The position numbers were made by a program, and so were the translations under genes. From contig NC_084591.1 in assembly GCF_033807715.1 (NCBI RefSeq), forward strand, positions 30,344,590 to 30,408,589: a stretch of DNA of 64,000 bases. Reading direction: 5' to 3'. Numbering within the stretch: the stretch's first letter is position 1; the number at the start of each line of letters is the position of its first letter. Of this stretch, positions 37,819-51,100 are shown in pieces. This DNA comes from Cololabis saira. Lineage: Eukaryota > Chordata > Actinopteri > Beloniformes > Belonidae. The notes under the pieces are model-generated. The model saw only the letters and a list, made by a program, of their open reading frames with translations, had not been told where the DNA came from and made no database searches.

Positions 37819-39567
37819 AGCTCTGGGTCTTTATGTATAAAGGACCAAAACTAACATACTTTAAAAAAGCAGAAACATATATATTTTGTTTTTCCTTACA
37901 CGTGCATTTTCGCAAAGACATGTCTTGATTTTGGCTCGATCCTGCTTTTTCCTGTTTATTGACCAATAGTAGAAGAGCTGGACCAAGAAGGGCAGCCCTC
38001 CTCATTTGCATATTGAGGCAGAAATGCATAAGGTAAAGTAAAAAGAGGGAATGTAAGAACAAGGGGTTCATGTACAAGGACTTTTTTTTTCTCATTCTGC
38101 TATCTCAGGGAACTTGCTGCTCTTTGACCGGAGACTACAACCAAAAGTAGCACCATATCGCATTGAATAATCGTGCAACAGTAAACGTTGAAAATAACTT
38201 GAAAATATTTGAAATCATTAAAATATTTAATGTATTTTTAAGATGTCTTTAGCAGTAAATAGAGCATTTAGATTTTACTTCTGAATTGCTCGACCTTTCA
38301 ATTTAAATCGGTTAAAAATCACAGCCTTTAGTAAACTGTAATTTCAGCCTTGATCTTCATGCTGTAGATCTCTGATCTGGTAAGTTAATGGTCACCACAA
38401 TCCTGATTTACTGAACCCTGCCCTGCCAAGTATTTCTACTGCTTGATTGGTTAACCTCTCAACCAACACCCTCCCCCTCTTTCTCATTCTCAGCCTTATC
38501 TGGTCAGCCAGGTGTATAAGATAGGCCCCGCTGTGCAGTGGTCCGTTTGTAATAGTAGTCTGCGTAGTGTGCTTAGTCACCCCGCTGTTTAACAGATGCT
38601 GTGATTTATCTCAAACAGACTGTGGTTATTATAGAGCAAGAGATGGTAAGAGACAGTGTCCTCTGAGCAAATGTATACTGTGCAAGTGGATAAAATCTGT
38701 GATTAAAAACTCATGTTCCTGTTGTTGCACTGAAAGTTGTGTACATGGCCATTAAGTGCACTCCCCCATCCACTCTGCACAGAATACAATATTTTCACAT
38801 CAGTTGTGTGATACTGGATGCCATCCGCAACAGCAGAAGAAACTTATTTTTTTGAAGTTTCTGAAGTTTCACAAAGCTTCAAGACTGTACAGTGCTTTAT
38901 TATATTCAATTCTAGATTTGTTTTCCGTAGTTTATGGCCAGAAACAGGATAAAAAGTTGTTTGGGTGATTAGTAAATCATTAAAGCTTGATTTGTTCCAA
39001 TGGAAAAAGTTAGAAAACCACTCTGAACAACCGGCTATCACTAAAAAGAGTATCTTCCAAATTACAATACAGTTACAGTGTAAAAGTAGGGTATAAAAAA
39101 TAGTAATGACCATAAACCCACCTTATTCTGATTCGTTAAGAGCTTCCTGGCATTTTGGTTCTGCTGTGTACTAAGGCGGTCATCCATAAACTGATCTGAG
39201 AAGGAATTATTAGAAATTCATAAATAATAAAAATAATAATAATCTGAGTTTTAAAAATTAGGATTCCAAGAAAAAGTGTTAAAATACTTGACCCACATCT
39301 GTCTTATATATAAGTGTGTATATATAAAAAGTTAACATGTTAATAAAGTGTGAAATTAACATGTAAATTCTGTTTAACACCACTATTGTTTTTTTACCCG
39401 TGATTAACACGCACGTTTCAGGAAATATGACCTGGACAAGAAGCGGCCCAGCTCGACCAGTCTGTAAAACTTAAAATTGTGATTAATCACAAGTTAACTT
39501 TGAAAATCTGTCAGGTAATTATTGATTGACAGCCCTTATATGTACACACACACACACACACACACAC
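37819..39567. other. Unassigned AT-rich stretch
   Basis: No exon or repeat family recognised; a short CA run occurs at about 39545-39567 next to the SINE tail. Confidence 0.5.
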
Positions 39568-39760
39568 ACTACTACTACTGTCATTTAGCAGACGCTTTTA
39601 TCCGAAGCAACGTACATCTGATACACACACCATGGAGCAATTAGGGTTAAGGCCTTGCTCAGGGGCCCAAGGTGGTTCATCTTGGTTGCCATTCCGGGGC
39701 TTGAACCTGGGTCCTCCAGACCCAAGCCCACCTCTGTAGCCAATAGACTACCACCCCCAC
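39568..39760 (-). mobile_element. tRNA-derived SINE, copy 2
   Basis: Same family and orientation as the copy at 30001-30205: box-B-like GGTTCAAGCCCC, the CATGGTGTGTGTATCAG body and the TCGGATAAAAGCGTCTGC end followed by an AGT repeat. An extra CCAAGATGAA insertion in the body distinguishes the two. It lies between a CA run and a TATAT run. Confidence 0.78.
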
Positions 39761-41492
39761 AGTGTATATATATATATTTATTTATATTTTTTATTTTATT
39801 TTTATTATTTATTATTTATTTATTGCAGAGCTTGTGGAAATTATGTGTTTTGGCAATTAATTGCCTCTGGTAAAATCTCTACTGGTCCAAATAAATTAAA
39901 TTGAGGGGAGGAATTCTCTCCCCCCTCCACATGGCTTCTCATCCTTACTTTGTCTCTGCCTCCTCACAGCAGCTATCACAGGCATGTTGAGCACAAAATG
40001 TAAAATATACATTCTCGGTAGTAAACAATAGCACAGTTAGAGAGTCACAAAAGAAAGAGAAAGTCCCTTGAATGCAAGGAAAACTGCAAAGTTAGTCTTT
40101 GGACACCATTCTTTTGGATCTAAATTTTAAAAGCAAATCACAAGAGGCACAAACTGTTATTCTGACCCTACAACAGTATGAAAGAGACTGTCAAGATGTA
40201 TTGATTTACTATGGAAAAATAATTGTTCCACGTGAGAGGAATTAAAAGAGTAACTGCAGTGTATACTATTTACTTTAAATATGTGTATCTGTCTTACTTT
40301 GGGACATTGAAAGCACAAGGGTTGCCGGTAGTTACATTTTATTTTTTTGGGTCACACATTGATGGATAGTTAAACCAAAAGGTAAAGCGTTTAGACTCCC
40401 ACTTGCTTTCAGGCACTAAAGGAATGTGATACATGCCTCCTGAGGGTAAAGAATGATAGCGTTGTCTTTCTGCAGTGGCTGGAACACACACTAACACAAG
40501 CTCCCAACCACATCTTCACAGACTGCACAGTGCACACCCTCATGGTTGTCAGTAAGCAAATTTTGTACCTAGATACACAGCTATGGCGAGATAAATCCAT
40601 CATTTTGAGATATCATGCTGCTCGTGGTGCTGGGGAAAACTGCAAACCCCATCCCTCATTTATGTTTTTTACTTCCTGTTAAAAACAAGCACACAAAGAA
40701 GATCTAAAGAGGCCCAAGCTGTGGGAGAGGATCTGTGAATTCCAATCAACAGTTTGGAACATTTTGAAGAGATTGGAAGCCTCATCAGCTCTGGGGTCAA
40801 TTTGATTGTGAGTATGGCTTGTTTATCTTTGCATTACACAATATTTGAGGAGCACTGTATGACCCCCGTGATAATTGAATGGAGTAATGATGTTAGAACG
40901 AATCCTATTCATCAAAAGACCTATGCTGGAGACCTGATAAAAATGTTAAGATGTGCCCTCAAGTGTTATGATTGGCAAATGGTGTGTGGGAGTGCTTCTC
41001 CACATTAGCAGGATTCTGGTTCTGGTTGATAGGGAGAGAGAGCAAGCCTGGCAGCGATACTTTTTAATTCCAAACTCACCTCTTTTAATCTGGAAAAGAA
41101 ACAGCTGCTGTATTAAGTTCATGCACATTGTCAGCTTCCTTTGCTTTGTGTTTGATGTTCATCCTCATGTGCCGCGTACATCCGACTGGTCTCAACAAAG
41201 ACTGGGAAATAAAAGGGAGAAAAATTGACACAACTGGCTCATTTTATCACAAAACCATATCTTACTTTGAAAGTAATGTAATGTATGTGATTGGGAGGTC
41301 TTTTTCATGCTTGTGACACAGATACTTATTTTACTGTAAATATGGTTAACTTTCACAAAGTTATTTTAAATACAACCACCTTTTTATTTTTTCCCCCTTT
41401 TTAAAAGAAAAACTTTTTGCAACACACAGCAAGCGTTAGAATTATTGTCAGAGTGAAAATCAGTGTAAGGATGAAATGGTGGTGGTTATGAA
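39761..41492. other. Unassigned AT-rich stretch
   Basis: No gene or complete repeat recognised. Frames near 40750-41230 lack motifs. Confidence 0.5.
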
Positions 41493-42405
<913 letters not shown>

Positions 42406-42413
42406 GAATTGGT

Positions 42414-44218
42414 CAGAGGTGTATAAAGTACTTGAAGAAAGTAAATAAGTAAAAGTAGAAATACCATAACTGAAAAAGACTTTGGTAAAAAGTGAAAGTC
42501 ACCCATAAGAAAATTACTTGAGTAAAAGTCTTAAAGTAGCTCACATTAAATGTACTTAAGTATCAAAAGTATCTTGTGAAAAAATATACTCAAGTATCAA
42601 AAGTAAAAGTACAAATATTTTATCGTACGCATGAAAAGAAGCAACACAACCAAAAATTATCCTTCCCTTGTTTTTTTATTTCACTTTCAGGTGAATGAAA
42701 TATGGTATAGAATACAACACCTCTTTCTTTCAAAATTTAACATATGGACCACTTTTTAACATTTTAACTATGTTGGGGGAATCCTCATGAGCTGAGGCAC
42801 TAACACCACCCAAACAAACTTCCTGGTTCAAGTGGAGAAGTTGAACGTGCGGTTAATCCTCAGCAGAAGCTGATTTTCAAAAGTGTTCGCAGCTATTCAT
42901 GCTCTTTTTGGGCTGAAGATGTGACCTGCTATGCTGAACAGTCTTTCGCAAGCTGCAGAAGCAGGCAGAGGTGTGTTGAGTTGGACAGAAAAACTTGAGA
43001 ACCACAGGAAACGTCTTGAGAATCTTGACATCGTCTGTTGAGTAGACCAGGTACGAATCAAGCTGTTTGGTGGCGCTTGGTAGTTTGTGGGAACTTTTCA
43101 GGATGTGGAAGAAGTCGCCCTTATCAGATGTGCCCGATCCAGCATCTGCTGAAATGGAAGGATCCTCCATCTGCTCCCTGATGTAGTCCAACCCTGAAAC
43201 ACAGGGAGGGTGACACTAGCATTAGTACAGTCACATTTCTATTGGACAAATTTATTTACATTTATGACATTTTCCATAATTCTAAAGGAATAAATAATAT
43301 TACATTGACAAACAACACTATCAGAAACAAAAGGACAAAATTAGCGCACACAAAAAAGGAATAAAATGGAGGAAAAAAAAGTTGAGACAAATTGTGAAAA
43401 TAACAGATCTACGACCAAGGCAGTGTGAGCTTGCAGATTGGCTACGTTCACAAATTCAGGGAATAGATAAGGAGAGAAACACAAATTTAAAGTCTTGACT
43501 CTGACAATTAGACATCTTAGATGTTGGCTCAACTACTATTCAAAATTAGGCTGATGAAATTAGTAATAAAATAACAAATGTAGTGGACATTAAATTTGTA
43601 ATTTAATTGATATTTTCTTAATTTTATTTTATTTTTCTCCATGTTGTCTTACCGATTTTTAGTGTAGCATGATCATCTTTGATCCAGGCCGTTTTGAATT
43701 TTGGGATGAGAATTGCTGCATCAACCAATTCAGGGTCTCTTAACATTTCACCAAAACACTTCTGGATGCCCACTTGAATGGCTTCAACCAACGGCTTGCA
43801 GTTCCCCAGTGCAATCTTTATTTTTTCCAGTTTGCTGCTCAGCAGAGAAATAGTCGGAAGAAGCCATTCCATCTGGACTTCCACTTCTCCTTGGAGGATG
43901 TTGATGGACTGGGCGACAGGGCTCATGGTGGTTGTAAGGCGGCGCTCCGTGTGTAGACGGCGCCTTTTCGGTCGGTGCGCCGTATGTATGTTTTAAATCC
44001 AAAAATTACACACAAAACTGAGGGTTCGCCTTTCCACACGGCGCGCCGAATGGTCGCGAAAAATACGGTAATAAAGTAAAAGTATATTTTTTAACTTTTA
44101 AATGTAGTGAAGTAAAAGTAAAAGTCTTGATAAAAAAATGCAAGTAAAGTACAAATCCTCCAAAAAACTACTTACGTAGTGTAACGAAGTACATCTACTT
44201 CGTTACTATACACCTCTG
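42414..44218 (-). mobile_element. hAT transposon with decayed, spliced transposase gene
   Basis: Ends CAGAGGTGTATA and TATACACCTCTG are perfect inverses. Target GAATTGGT is duplicated exactly (42406-42413 and 44219-44226), an 8-bp hAT signature. Inward of both ends are many AAGTA/TACTT-type words (AAAGTACTTG, AAGTAAAAGTAC; AGTACATCTACTTCG), probable subterminal binding repeats. The minus strand keeps two exons of a hAT transposase. The 5' part of the gene is replaced by unrelated CG-rich sequence near 43935-44060, so the 1805-bp element is a deletion derivative. Confidence 0.95.
42897..43926 (-). pseudogene. hAT transposase C-terminal half, two exons, frameshifted
   Basis: Exon 1 runs from about 43926 to 43653 and reads MSPVAQSINILQGEVEVQ … ILIPKFKTAW … ATLKI. 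It ends at a GTAAGA donor. A 459-bp intron (43652-43194) closes with TTTCAG. Exon 2 (43193-42897) continues in phase with LDYIREQMEDPS, and after a frame change ends in NTPLPASAACERLFSIAGH and FSPKRA-stop. That last motif is the hAT dimerisation domain (Dimer_Tnp_hAT), whose ERLFS core is diagnostic. The single frame change is near 42985. N-terminal BED finger and first catalytic residues are missing. Confidence 0.88.
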
Positions 44219-44226
44219 GAATTGGT

Positions 44227-44935
44227 CTGCAGGCCCTGCTGATGCAAAACGCACCCCCCCTGGTGGTTAAATAGCGGTGGCGTCCCAAATCTTTATGTTT
44301 CTTACGTTTTTTTCCTTCTTCTAAATTAATGATCACTTTTGCCCCTCATGTACAAGGATGTCAACGCTTTAGGACATTATATTATTGATTGCTGTCGCTT
44401 TCAGACCATCAAGTTTAAAGTCTCACACTGACTCAGCTCAGGTCAGAATTAAAGAGGGGATTTGGCACAAACTTGGATACTAGCCAACATTAACTTTTGT
44501 TGTTTTTTTTTGGGGGGGGGGTCGCAGTTGTTGGCAAAATAAAGCCACATTGATTCATGTTTGTTGATATTTTCCATCTCTTTCTTCATCCTTCTTAGCC
44601 TGTTACACTAATATCATTGATAGATCTATAACCATGCTTATCACCATGTTATGATGAACAGCTGCTAAGACAAATGTAAAGGGCTTACAGTCTACATAAC
44701 ATACCATAACCCAGCTGGGGGGAAAAAAGGAAATTTTACAGTAATGAAAACAAAAGCGGATGTCCATGTGGGTCTGATTTGCAAAGATTTCTTCGCTCCT
44801 TAAATACATTGCAAGTTGCTCGGGCTGTTTTATAGAACAGACTGAGACTATGTTTGAGGAGGAGATCAATGCCTCCTTTGTACTGTTTTACATCAAGTTC
44901 TGTATAGATAATGTCAACATCCCCAGATGAATAAG
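44227..44935. other. Unassigned spacer
   Basis: A T run followed by a G run lies at 44502-44521. No gene is recognised. Confidence 0.5.
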
Positions 44936-45358
44936 GTCATTTCCAGCTGTACAGCAAGGGGAGAGCTCCAGGAATTTTAAGGCCATGTACAAGCAGAAGA
45001 TTGAACAGCACTTTGACAGCTCTGATCCCCGTAGGCATGGCATGGCCTGCGCAACTTAGAAGACAAAAATAAAACAACAGCCCAAGCAGCAGCAGTGACT
45101 CCATGGCAGAGGGACTGAATCACTACTTCAGCTGCTTTGCTCATGACAAGGAGGGAGCAGACTCCACCACTTCAGCCCCAACCACCAACGGTGAGCCACT
45201 GTGAGACGCATCAACCCCCGAAAGGCAGCGTGTCCAGATGGCAGACTGTGCTTCAGAGTTAGCTGAGGTACTCAAAAATATCTTCAACCTATCTCTGTTG
45301 TTTTGTTCTTTTTCTACCTGCCTGAAAAGATATACTATAGTTCCCAAGCAGCCCACTG
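44936..45358 (+). mobile_element. Internal fragment of an L2/Rex-like LINE (pre-RT region)
   Basis: Plus-strand pieces read AMYKQKIEQHFDSSDPR, MAEGLNHYFSCFAHDKEGAD, VRRINPRKAACPD, then ELAEVLKNIFNLSLL and CLKRYTIVPKQPTV, across frame changes and stops. This is the stretch just before and at the start of the reverse transcriptase in L2/Rex-type LINEs. The same order (ITNYK…LANDLNEFYCCFE…NPRKAAGPD) is found in the element at 6866-8971. It stops exactly where the TIR element at 45362 starts, and no continuation is seen after 47530. Confidence 0.75.
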
Positions 45359-45599
45359 TAAGGGCTCATTTATACTTGCAGTTGGTGCCTGCGTTCGCGT
45401 CCATTCGGGTCCACCAACAACGGCAACGTTCCTCGCGTAGTACCAGTGGTGACCGTTAGGGGGCAGTAAGCAGAGCAACAGTTGGAAAAGTGATATATAT
45501 ATAGTAGCAGAGGTAGCAGCAGCGGTAGCAGATTAGAACAACGAACAAGTTTACATGACAATATTGGACGATGTAGGAGATTATAACATCGTGTGAATG

Positions 45600-45856
45600 T
45601 GTTTGAATGTATGAATGTTGGTGGTGGTCGGAGGGGCCGTTTGGCTTCTGTCAGTCTGCAGCGCAGCTGTGGCTACAAAACGTAGCTTACCACCGGTGAG
45701 AATGTGTATAAATGAATAATGGTCTCTGTAAAGCTCTGGGTGCCTTGAAGGGCGCTATATAAAACCAGGCCATTATTATTATTATTATTATTATTACTTT
45801 TTATAACGTGAGTTTCCCCATAGAGGGAGTAATAAAGGACTATCTTATCTTATTAT
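45600..45856 (+). repeat. Two short retroelement 3' tails
   Basis: GGCCGTTTGGCTTCTGTCAG through AAAGCTCTGGGTGCCTTGAA and GGGCGCTATATAAA to an (ATT)n run at about 45768-45797 is a common fish retroelement 3' end. It is followed by GAGTTTCCCCATAGAGGGAG TAATAAAGG and a TATCT repeat, the tail of a second family (RTE/Rex3-like in style). Names are tentative; the repeat-type tails are seen directly. Confidence 0.5.
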
Positions 45857-45865
45857 TATTGCTTT

Positions 45866-47212
45866 GGTTACAATCCCTGTATAATATAAAGATAAAACAG
45901 GAGGTCATATATTTGGGGATTGTTATCTCTAAGGACAAAACAGCAATTGAAAAGATGAATATTTGGAACAATATGGACAAGTCTAAGTCAATTCATGTGG
46001 CTGCAAAGGGATTTTTCAATTTTTGGCAGAGTCTTATTATCAAAAATGGATAGTCTGTCCAGACTCATTTATCCGGCATTCTCCTTACCCATCTCAACAA
46101 GAATGATCAAAACAATAAATACAGTTAATTTTAAGTTCATATGGAGAAACAGATGTCAATATATAAGAAAGATTGACATGGTAAAAAACTATGATGATGT
46201 TGAATGTGATCGATTTCAATATTATGAATGGTGTCTTGAAACTGAAATGGTTAAAATCTTTCCTTACAAATAGACATTCCTTCTGGTTTATTGTTCCTAA
46301 TATAATTTTCCAAAAAATGGGTGGAATAGACTTTCTTCTACTCTGTGACTTTGATTGTAGCTAATCACCTTTTAAACTCTCTGCTTTCCATCAGCAAGTC
46401 CTTCTCTATTGGAAATTGATTTATAGTCATAATTTTACACCACACAACACACCTGTATGGAACAACAGGTACATTTTGCTCCGTAGAAAATCTGTTATAT
46501 AGAGGATTGGAAATCGAAAGGAGTCTGGGCTATTGCACACTTTCTGGATAATACTGGTAATGTGTTACAGTTTGAGGATTTTTGCAAAAAATACAAAATT
46601 CAATGTACTATTAAGCATTATAATAGAGTGATAAAAGCCATACCAGTTTCTCTGAGGTCGATGGTTAGAGAAGACATTCGTCACTAAAGTATCTCCTGAA
46701 CTGAGACAGCTCTGCATTAAAGGTTTAGATTTTTGTGACTTTAAATGTACTAACAAAGTCATTAGAAACATTTTGCTATATTATATATTATATTAATAAT
46801 ATTATTTTGTTGAAGACAAGAATTTGGACTTTGTCCTTCATAGTTTGGTGTTATTGGGAAAGTTCTTCATTGACAAATGTAGATTTTTTTAAGACCAAAC
46901 CATGTTTGACCCATTGGAGAAATGAGCTAAAGCTCTTGAGTAAGTCCTTGAGTCTTGTTAAAGAAAAGAAAGCCCTTAAACTGTTTTCTTTACTTGAAAG
47001 ATATGATTTAATATGAGATGGCCCTTGTGAGTTATTTTTTATTTTTTTTATTTAATTTTTATTTTATTTTATGTTGTACAATAATTAGATTCTCAGTGTA
47101 TATTTTCTAATACTGATGTTGCTCAACCCAAGGCAAAAGTTTGTAATTCTGATATGACTTTTATGTGCTTTGTTTGTTTGTATCTATCTTTCAATAAAAA
47201 AAAAACAAACCT
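45866..47212 (+). mobile_element. L1-clade LINE, 3' fragment
   Basis: The plus strand encodes YNIKIKQEVIYLGIVISKD, then in a second frame WLQRDFSIFGRVLLSKMDSL and SRLIYPAFSLPISTRMIKT followed by FKFIWRNRC. These are hallmarks of the region after the reverse transcriptase in fish L1 ORF2. Later pieces (HWRNELKLLSKSL) near 46905 continue the trend to the end of the ORF at about 47017. The 3' end has AATAAA followed by an A-rich run (47191-47204). Several frame changes and stops; 5' truncated. It lies inside the TIR element at 45362-47530. Confidence 0.8.
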
Positions 47213-47533
47213 ATTCTGGTGTAAAACTAAATTAAGGATTAAAGTGAGTTAACAAGGGGCAAGTTAACTTGCATGGGGAACTTTCTCCAGCAGAGAGCAG
47301 CATAATCGTACAAACATTGCTTTGGTTGCGATCTCGGCAAAGGACACTTGTGACCAGCTGGTATCAGAACGGGAACAGCGCCACTCGCAGCCAGAGCGAG
47401 AACTGCAGGTTGCGTACGCGTTCAGTGTCTTTTTGAGAACGTGCACGTCGACGCGCTAAATGAACGCAGGATACGTGTGACGTCATCGCTGCGTATGCGT
47501 ACGCGTTCTGAACTGCAAGTACTGAGCCTTTAA

Positions 47534-47802
47534 CACCCCTCTGGATTACAGACCAGAGTAATATCTCTACTCTTTTACATTTAGGGAAGCCAGCAGAGAT
47601 GTTTTTGGCTCCAAGTTGAGTGTCCAACTGGAGGAGGAGGCCCCAAGACAGACCAAGAACACACTACTGAGATTATATCTCCCAGCTTGCATGTGAATGT
47701 GACTGCATCATCCCAGAAGAACTGGAGTGGGTAAGCAGAGAAAAGAGGTGTGAGGACCCTGCTTGGCTGCCACTTCCAAAAGCCAAACCTATATTGCAAA
47801 AT
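47534..47802. other. Short unassigned spacer
   Basis: No gene or repeat recognised between the TIR element and the SINE. Confidence 0.5.
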
Positions 47803-48167
47803 TCATCCATCCATCCATTATCTATACCCGCTTTATCCTTTGCAGGGTCACGGGGGTCGGCTAGAGCCCATCCCAGCTCATTTCCAGGCGAGAAGCAGGG
47901 GAACACCCTGGACAGGTCACCAGTCCATCGCAGGGCCATACACACACAACCAGACACATTCACACTCACACAACGGGCAAATTTAGAATCATCAATTAAC
48001 CTACTATGCATGTTTTTGGACTGTGGGAGGAAGCCGGAGTAACCGGAGGGAACCCATGCAAGCACGGGGAGAACATGCAAACTCCACACAGAAAGACCCT
48101 GCCGGGCCTTGGAGTCGAACAGGGGACCTTCTTGCTGTGAGGCAACAGTGCTAACCACCAAGCCACC
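47803..48167 (-). mobile_element. tRNA-derived fish SINE, near full length
   Basis: On the minus strand the head is GTGGCTTGGTGGTTAGCACT GTTGCCTC (box-A-like TGGTTAGCAC) and GTTCGACTCC (box B). It is followed by CAGTCCAAAAACATGC, TTGCCCGTTGTGTGAGTG, CCTGTCCAGGGTGTTCC and GACCCTGCAAAGGATAAAGC. The tail is the ATGGATGG repeat at 47803-47818. This is one of the commonest short retroposons of teleosts; fragments of it occur at 1226-1357 and near 17050. No internal coding capacity. Confidence 0.85.
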
Positions 48168-51100
48168 TTAATGTTCAATAAATTCACTGAGTAATGTACA
48201 GTACATTAACAGGCTTTCACTTTAAACTACTCTTTGTCATTTAAATGACTGATAGATGACTGTTCTCATCCCAAAACATTCAACACATCACATAGGGAAT
48301 GTTAATGAACTCAAAATACAGTATCAGTCCGATCCAATTTCACCAGGCTGAGAAGTTACTGTTTAAACTTTAACCAATTTCTCATCAAATGGGAACATCT
48401 ACAGGTCTTATAAACATCATACAAACTGAAACAACACTATACCAAATATCTGTCAGGTGTTCAGGGCCCTAGCAACCAAAATACCACAATACAATATACA
48501 CACTTATGTTGTGCTTCTCACACAGCGCGACATTTTTTTCTAGTGGTGACGTCATGCACAGCTTTGCATTCGCGCTGTTTTAAACTCCGTATTAAACACT
48601 TAATTATGTCAACAAAACTCATCACACTCGCGCTACATTAAGTTTAGCTTTAGGAGGCACTTGTTTTGCAATTTTCACAGTACACTGACCTGAAAAACAG
48701 ATGAAATGTCCGGAGAAATGAAGACACGAACCCAAGATTTCTCTGAGGGGAGGGGGGTGGGCGTCCCTCACCTCAGCGACCTGGGCACACACACACACCG
48801 GGGCACACTTGCTTCCGCTCTATTTCCTCACGGACTAAGACTTTGTCTCCTAAAGTAAAATTAAATATCATCACATATTTCTGAGTGTACCACACTTTCC
48901 TGTAGGTAGTTACCTACAAGAAAGCAATGGTGAGTCGGTGACAGTAAACTGAATAATTTGATAGCGTTTCTTAAAGAGCAGTGAGTATTAGGCCCAAACG
49001 TGACCACTATTTAAAGCTCTATTTTTTGCCTACATTTGACCTTGATTGATGATGTGGGGACAACATGACTGCTGCCTAACTCAGCTGCACATCTGACAGA
49101 CATTGCCAAAATGTTCTCTTTTTTTTTAGCATTTGGGCCACACCTGGTCCTCGTAATTGATATAACCCATGTTAAAGCCAGCGTGTAAACTTTGGGCCAC
49201 ATCTGGTTCACATAACATTTGTCTGTAGTGTGACTGAGGCATATGTGCCAAAAGTAGTCCAGATTTGGCCACATAAATGCATGCTATCTGGACCATGGTC
49301 TTCCCAGGCTTGTATTATAATGATCTCACGCGCACAAGACCATATAACACAAATCAATTCCCATCAAATAATACCGCACCATATTCTCAACCACAAAAAG
49401 GTGGCATGCTGCCATACATCTGAGACTACTTAGAGAACAATCTACTTGAATTTCACTGAGATAATTGGTTGATATCAGGCGCTGCCCTAACCAACACCTG
49501 ATCAATTTTATTTTTCTTGGTTTGGTGAGCAACAAGAGAAGAAAAACTAGAGAAATAAAATAGACTTTTCAGTTACTGTTATGTTGGCAAATCAAGCAAA
49601 GTCTTATATTGTGAAAAAAAGAAGAAAAACACCCAAGACTTATGGCTATATTTTTTTAGACAATGTGTGAAATAACAGCCATTTCTCCTTTGCACTACTA
49701 CAAAGTATTTAGTACTAAACTATGTATGTTATGGGTTGAATATCTCAGTATTAAATGTATTTCCAGTCTTAGTTGTGGCTTTGTGTACATATCCTACAGG
49801 GTATACATCATGCTTCTAGTCATTACCATCAGTAATTGAACCCCATTTGAGATCCTGATTAATGTACTCAGCCTGTAGACAACCCAAACTTTTGTACAGC
49901 CAAATATCTGGCGCTGCTGAAGTGCGTCTTACTGATTGAGCTTATGATGTAAGAGTACCGGTATATGCTCAGTGCATGCATGCCTGAACGTCATACTGAG
50001 GATGAGTGGTTTGTGCATGACAGCAGGGAAGATGATTTGATGGACTTCACAAAAGACCACAGTGACCCCTGCTGGATTGGTCAAATTGCTTGGCTACAGT
50101 GACCTTAGTTAAAATAAATAAATTAGAGAAACAGGGATGTTTGTCCGCTAAAAAATAAATTCCAAAAGTTCTTAAGGTGGACAACAGGGTCAAATCTAAT
50201 TAATTAGAAAAATGTATTAAATGTATTAATGTGTGCTATTGATTTTATTTAATGCACTCACTGCTGACATTTGGTAGGTTTTTGTGTGTGATGAGGCATA
50301 GCTTCATTTCAGGATCTTTAGGAGAGAAGAATGACTGGTGTGTATGAACGAGAAAGGTAAGGTTGATGTTGCTTAAGTTCAAGCCTCATTATATCATATT
50401 CTATGCAGAACAGAATGATGACAAGGAAACTAGGAAGCCACTGCAACACAGTACAACAGTTATACCATGCAATGCCAGTTATTAATTGATATCAGGGTCT
50501 TTTTAATAATTGAAGAGGAACAATAGTATCATAGCAGTCCTTTTTTTAAATGAGTCTTCCTACAAGGAAAAAAAACACTATAATCATAAAATGGTAATGA
50601 TGATGATCACACATTTCGTTGACTGATGAATAATTGAAACACCTCAAAAGTGTGACAAGGAGCTGTTTTTCTTAGTGCTATGTTCCCCCAAACTCCCACA
50701 TTATTCAAATGACTGTCAGGGCATAACATATTGACAGCAACAAGGCAGGCTGATCAAATGCGATCTGACTTGTCACTAAATGTGTAATAGTATCATCTAT
50801 CAGGGTGGGAAGGAAAGGGAATCTGTCACTGAATATCTCTATCCTGGGAGGACTAATGGATTTACAGTACTGTCTGGCAGATCTGAGAGACCTTACATCA
50901 TGTTTTTCAAATATTTATTTTTCTCATTTATTTAAAAGTGGAAGCTCAGACTTGGCAGTCAAGTATGAAATGAGTCAAATCTGTTTGCCTTTTTGTTCAG
51001 ATTTCTTTCAAAGGTTATAAGGGTAATACCTTTTTAATGTTTGACTTTTTCATTCCTTGGACAAAAAAGAAGCGGCCTGCGAACTTTGTAGCCTCATATT

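Larger units (their letters stand above)
45362..47530. mobile_element. TIR element (GCTCA…CTTGCAG ends) filled with retroelements
   Basis: Left GGGCTCATTTATACTTGCAG and right CTGCAAGTACTGAGCCTT are imperfect inverses. TAA lies outside both ends (45359-45361 and 47531-47533), which would fit a Harbinger-like 3-bp target, although a one-base slip in the TIR makes the exact border uncertain. Native sequence is about 240 bp at the left and 300 bp at the right (CGCAGCGATGACGTC-type CpG-rich DNA near 47480). In between lie a SINE/LINE tail with an ATT repeat and an L1 fragment. Confidence 0.65.

Noticed and set aside
47673..48161. 162-codon minus-strand frame
   Set aside because: Lies mostly in a tRNA-derived SINE, which does not code for protein.
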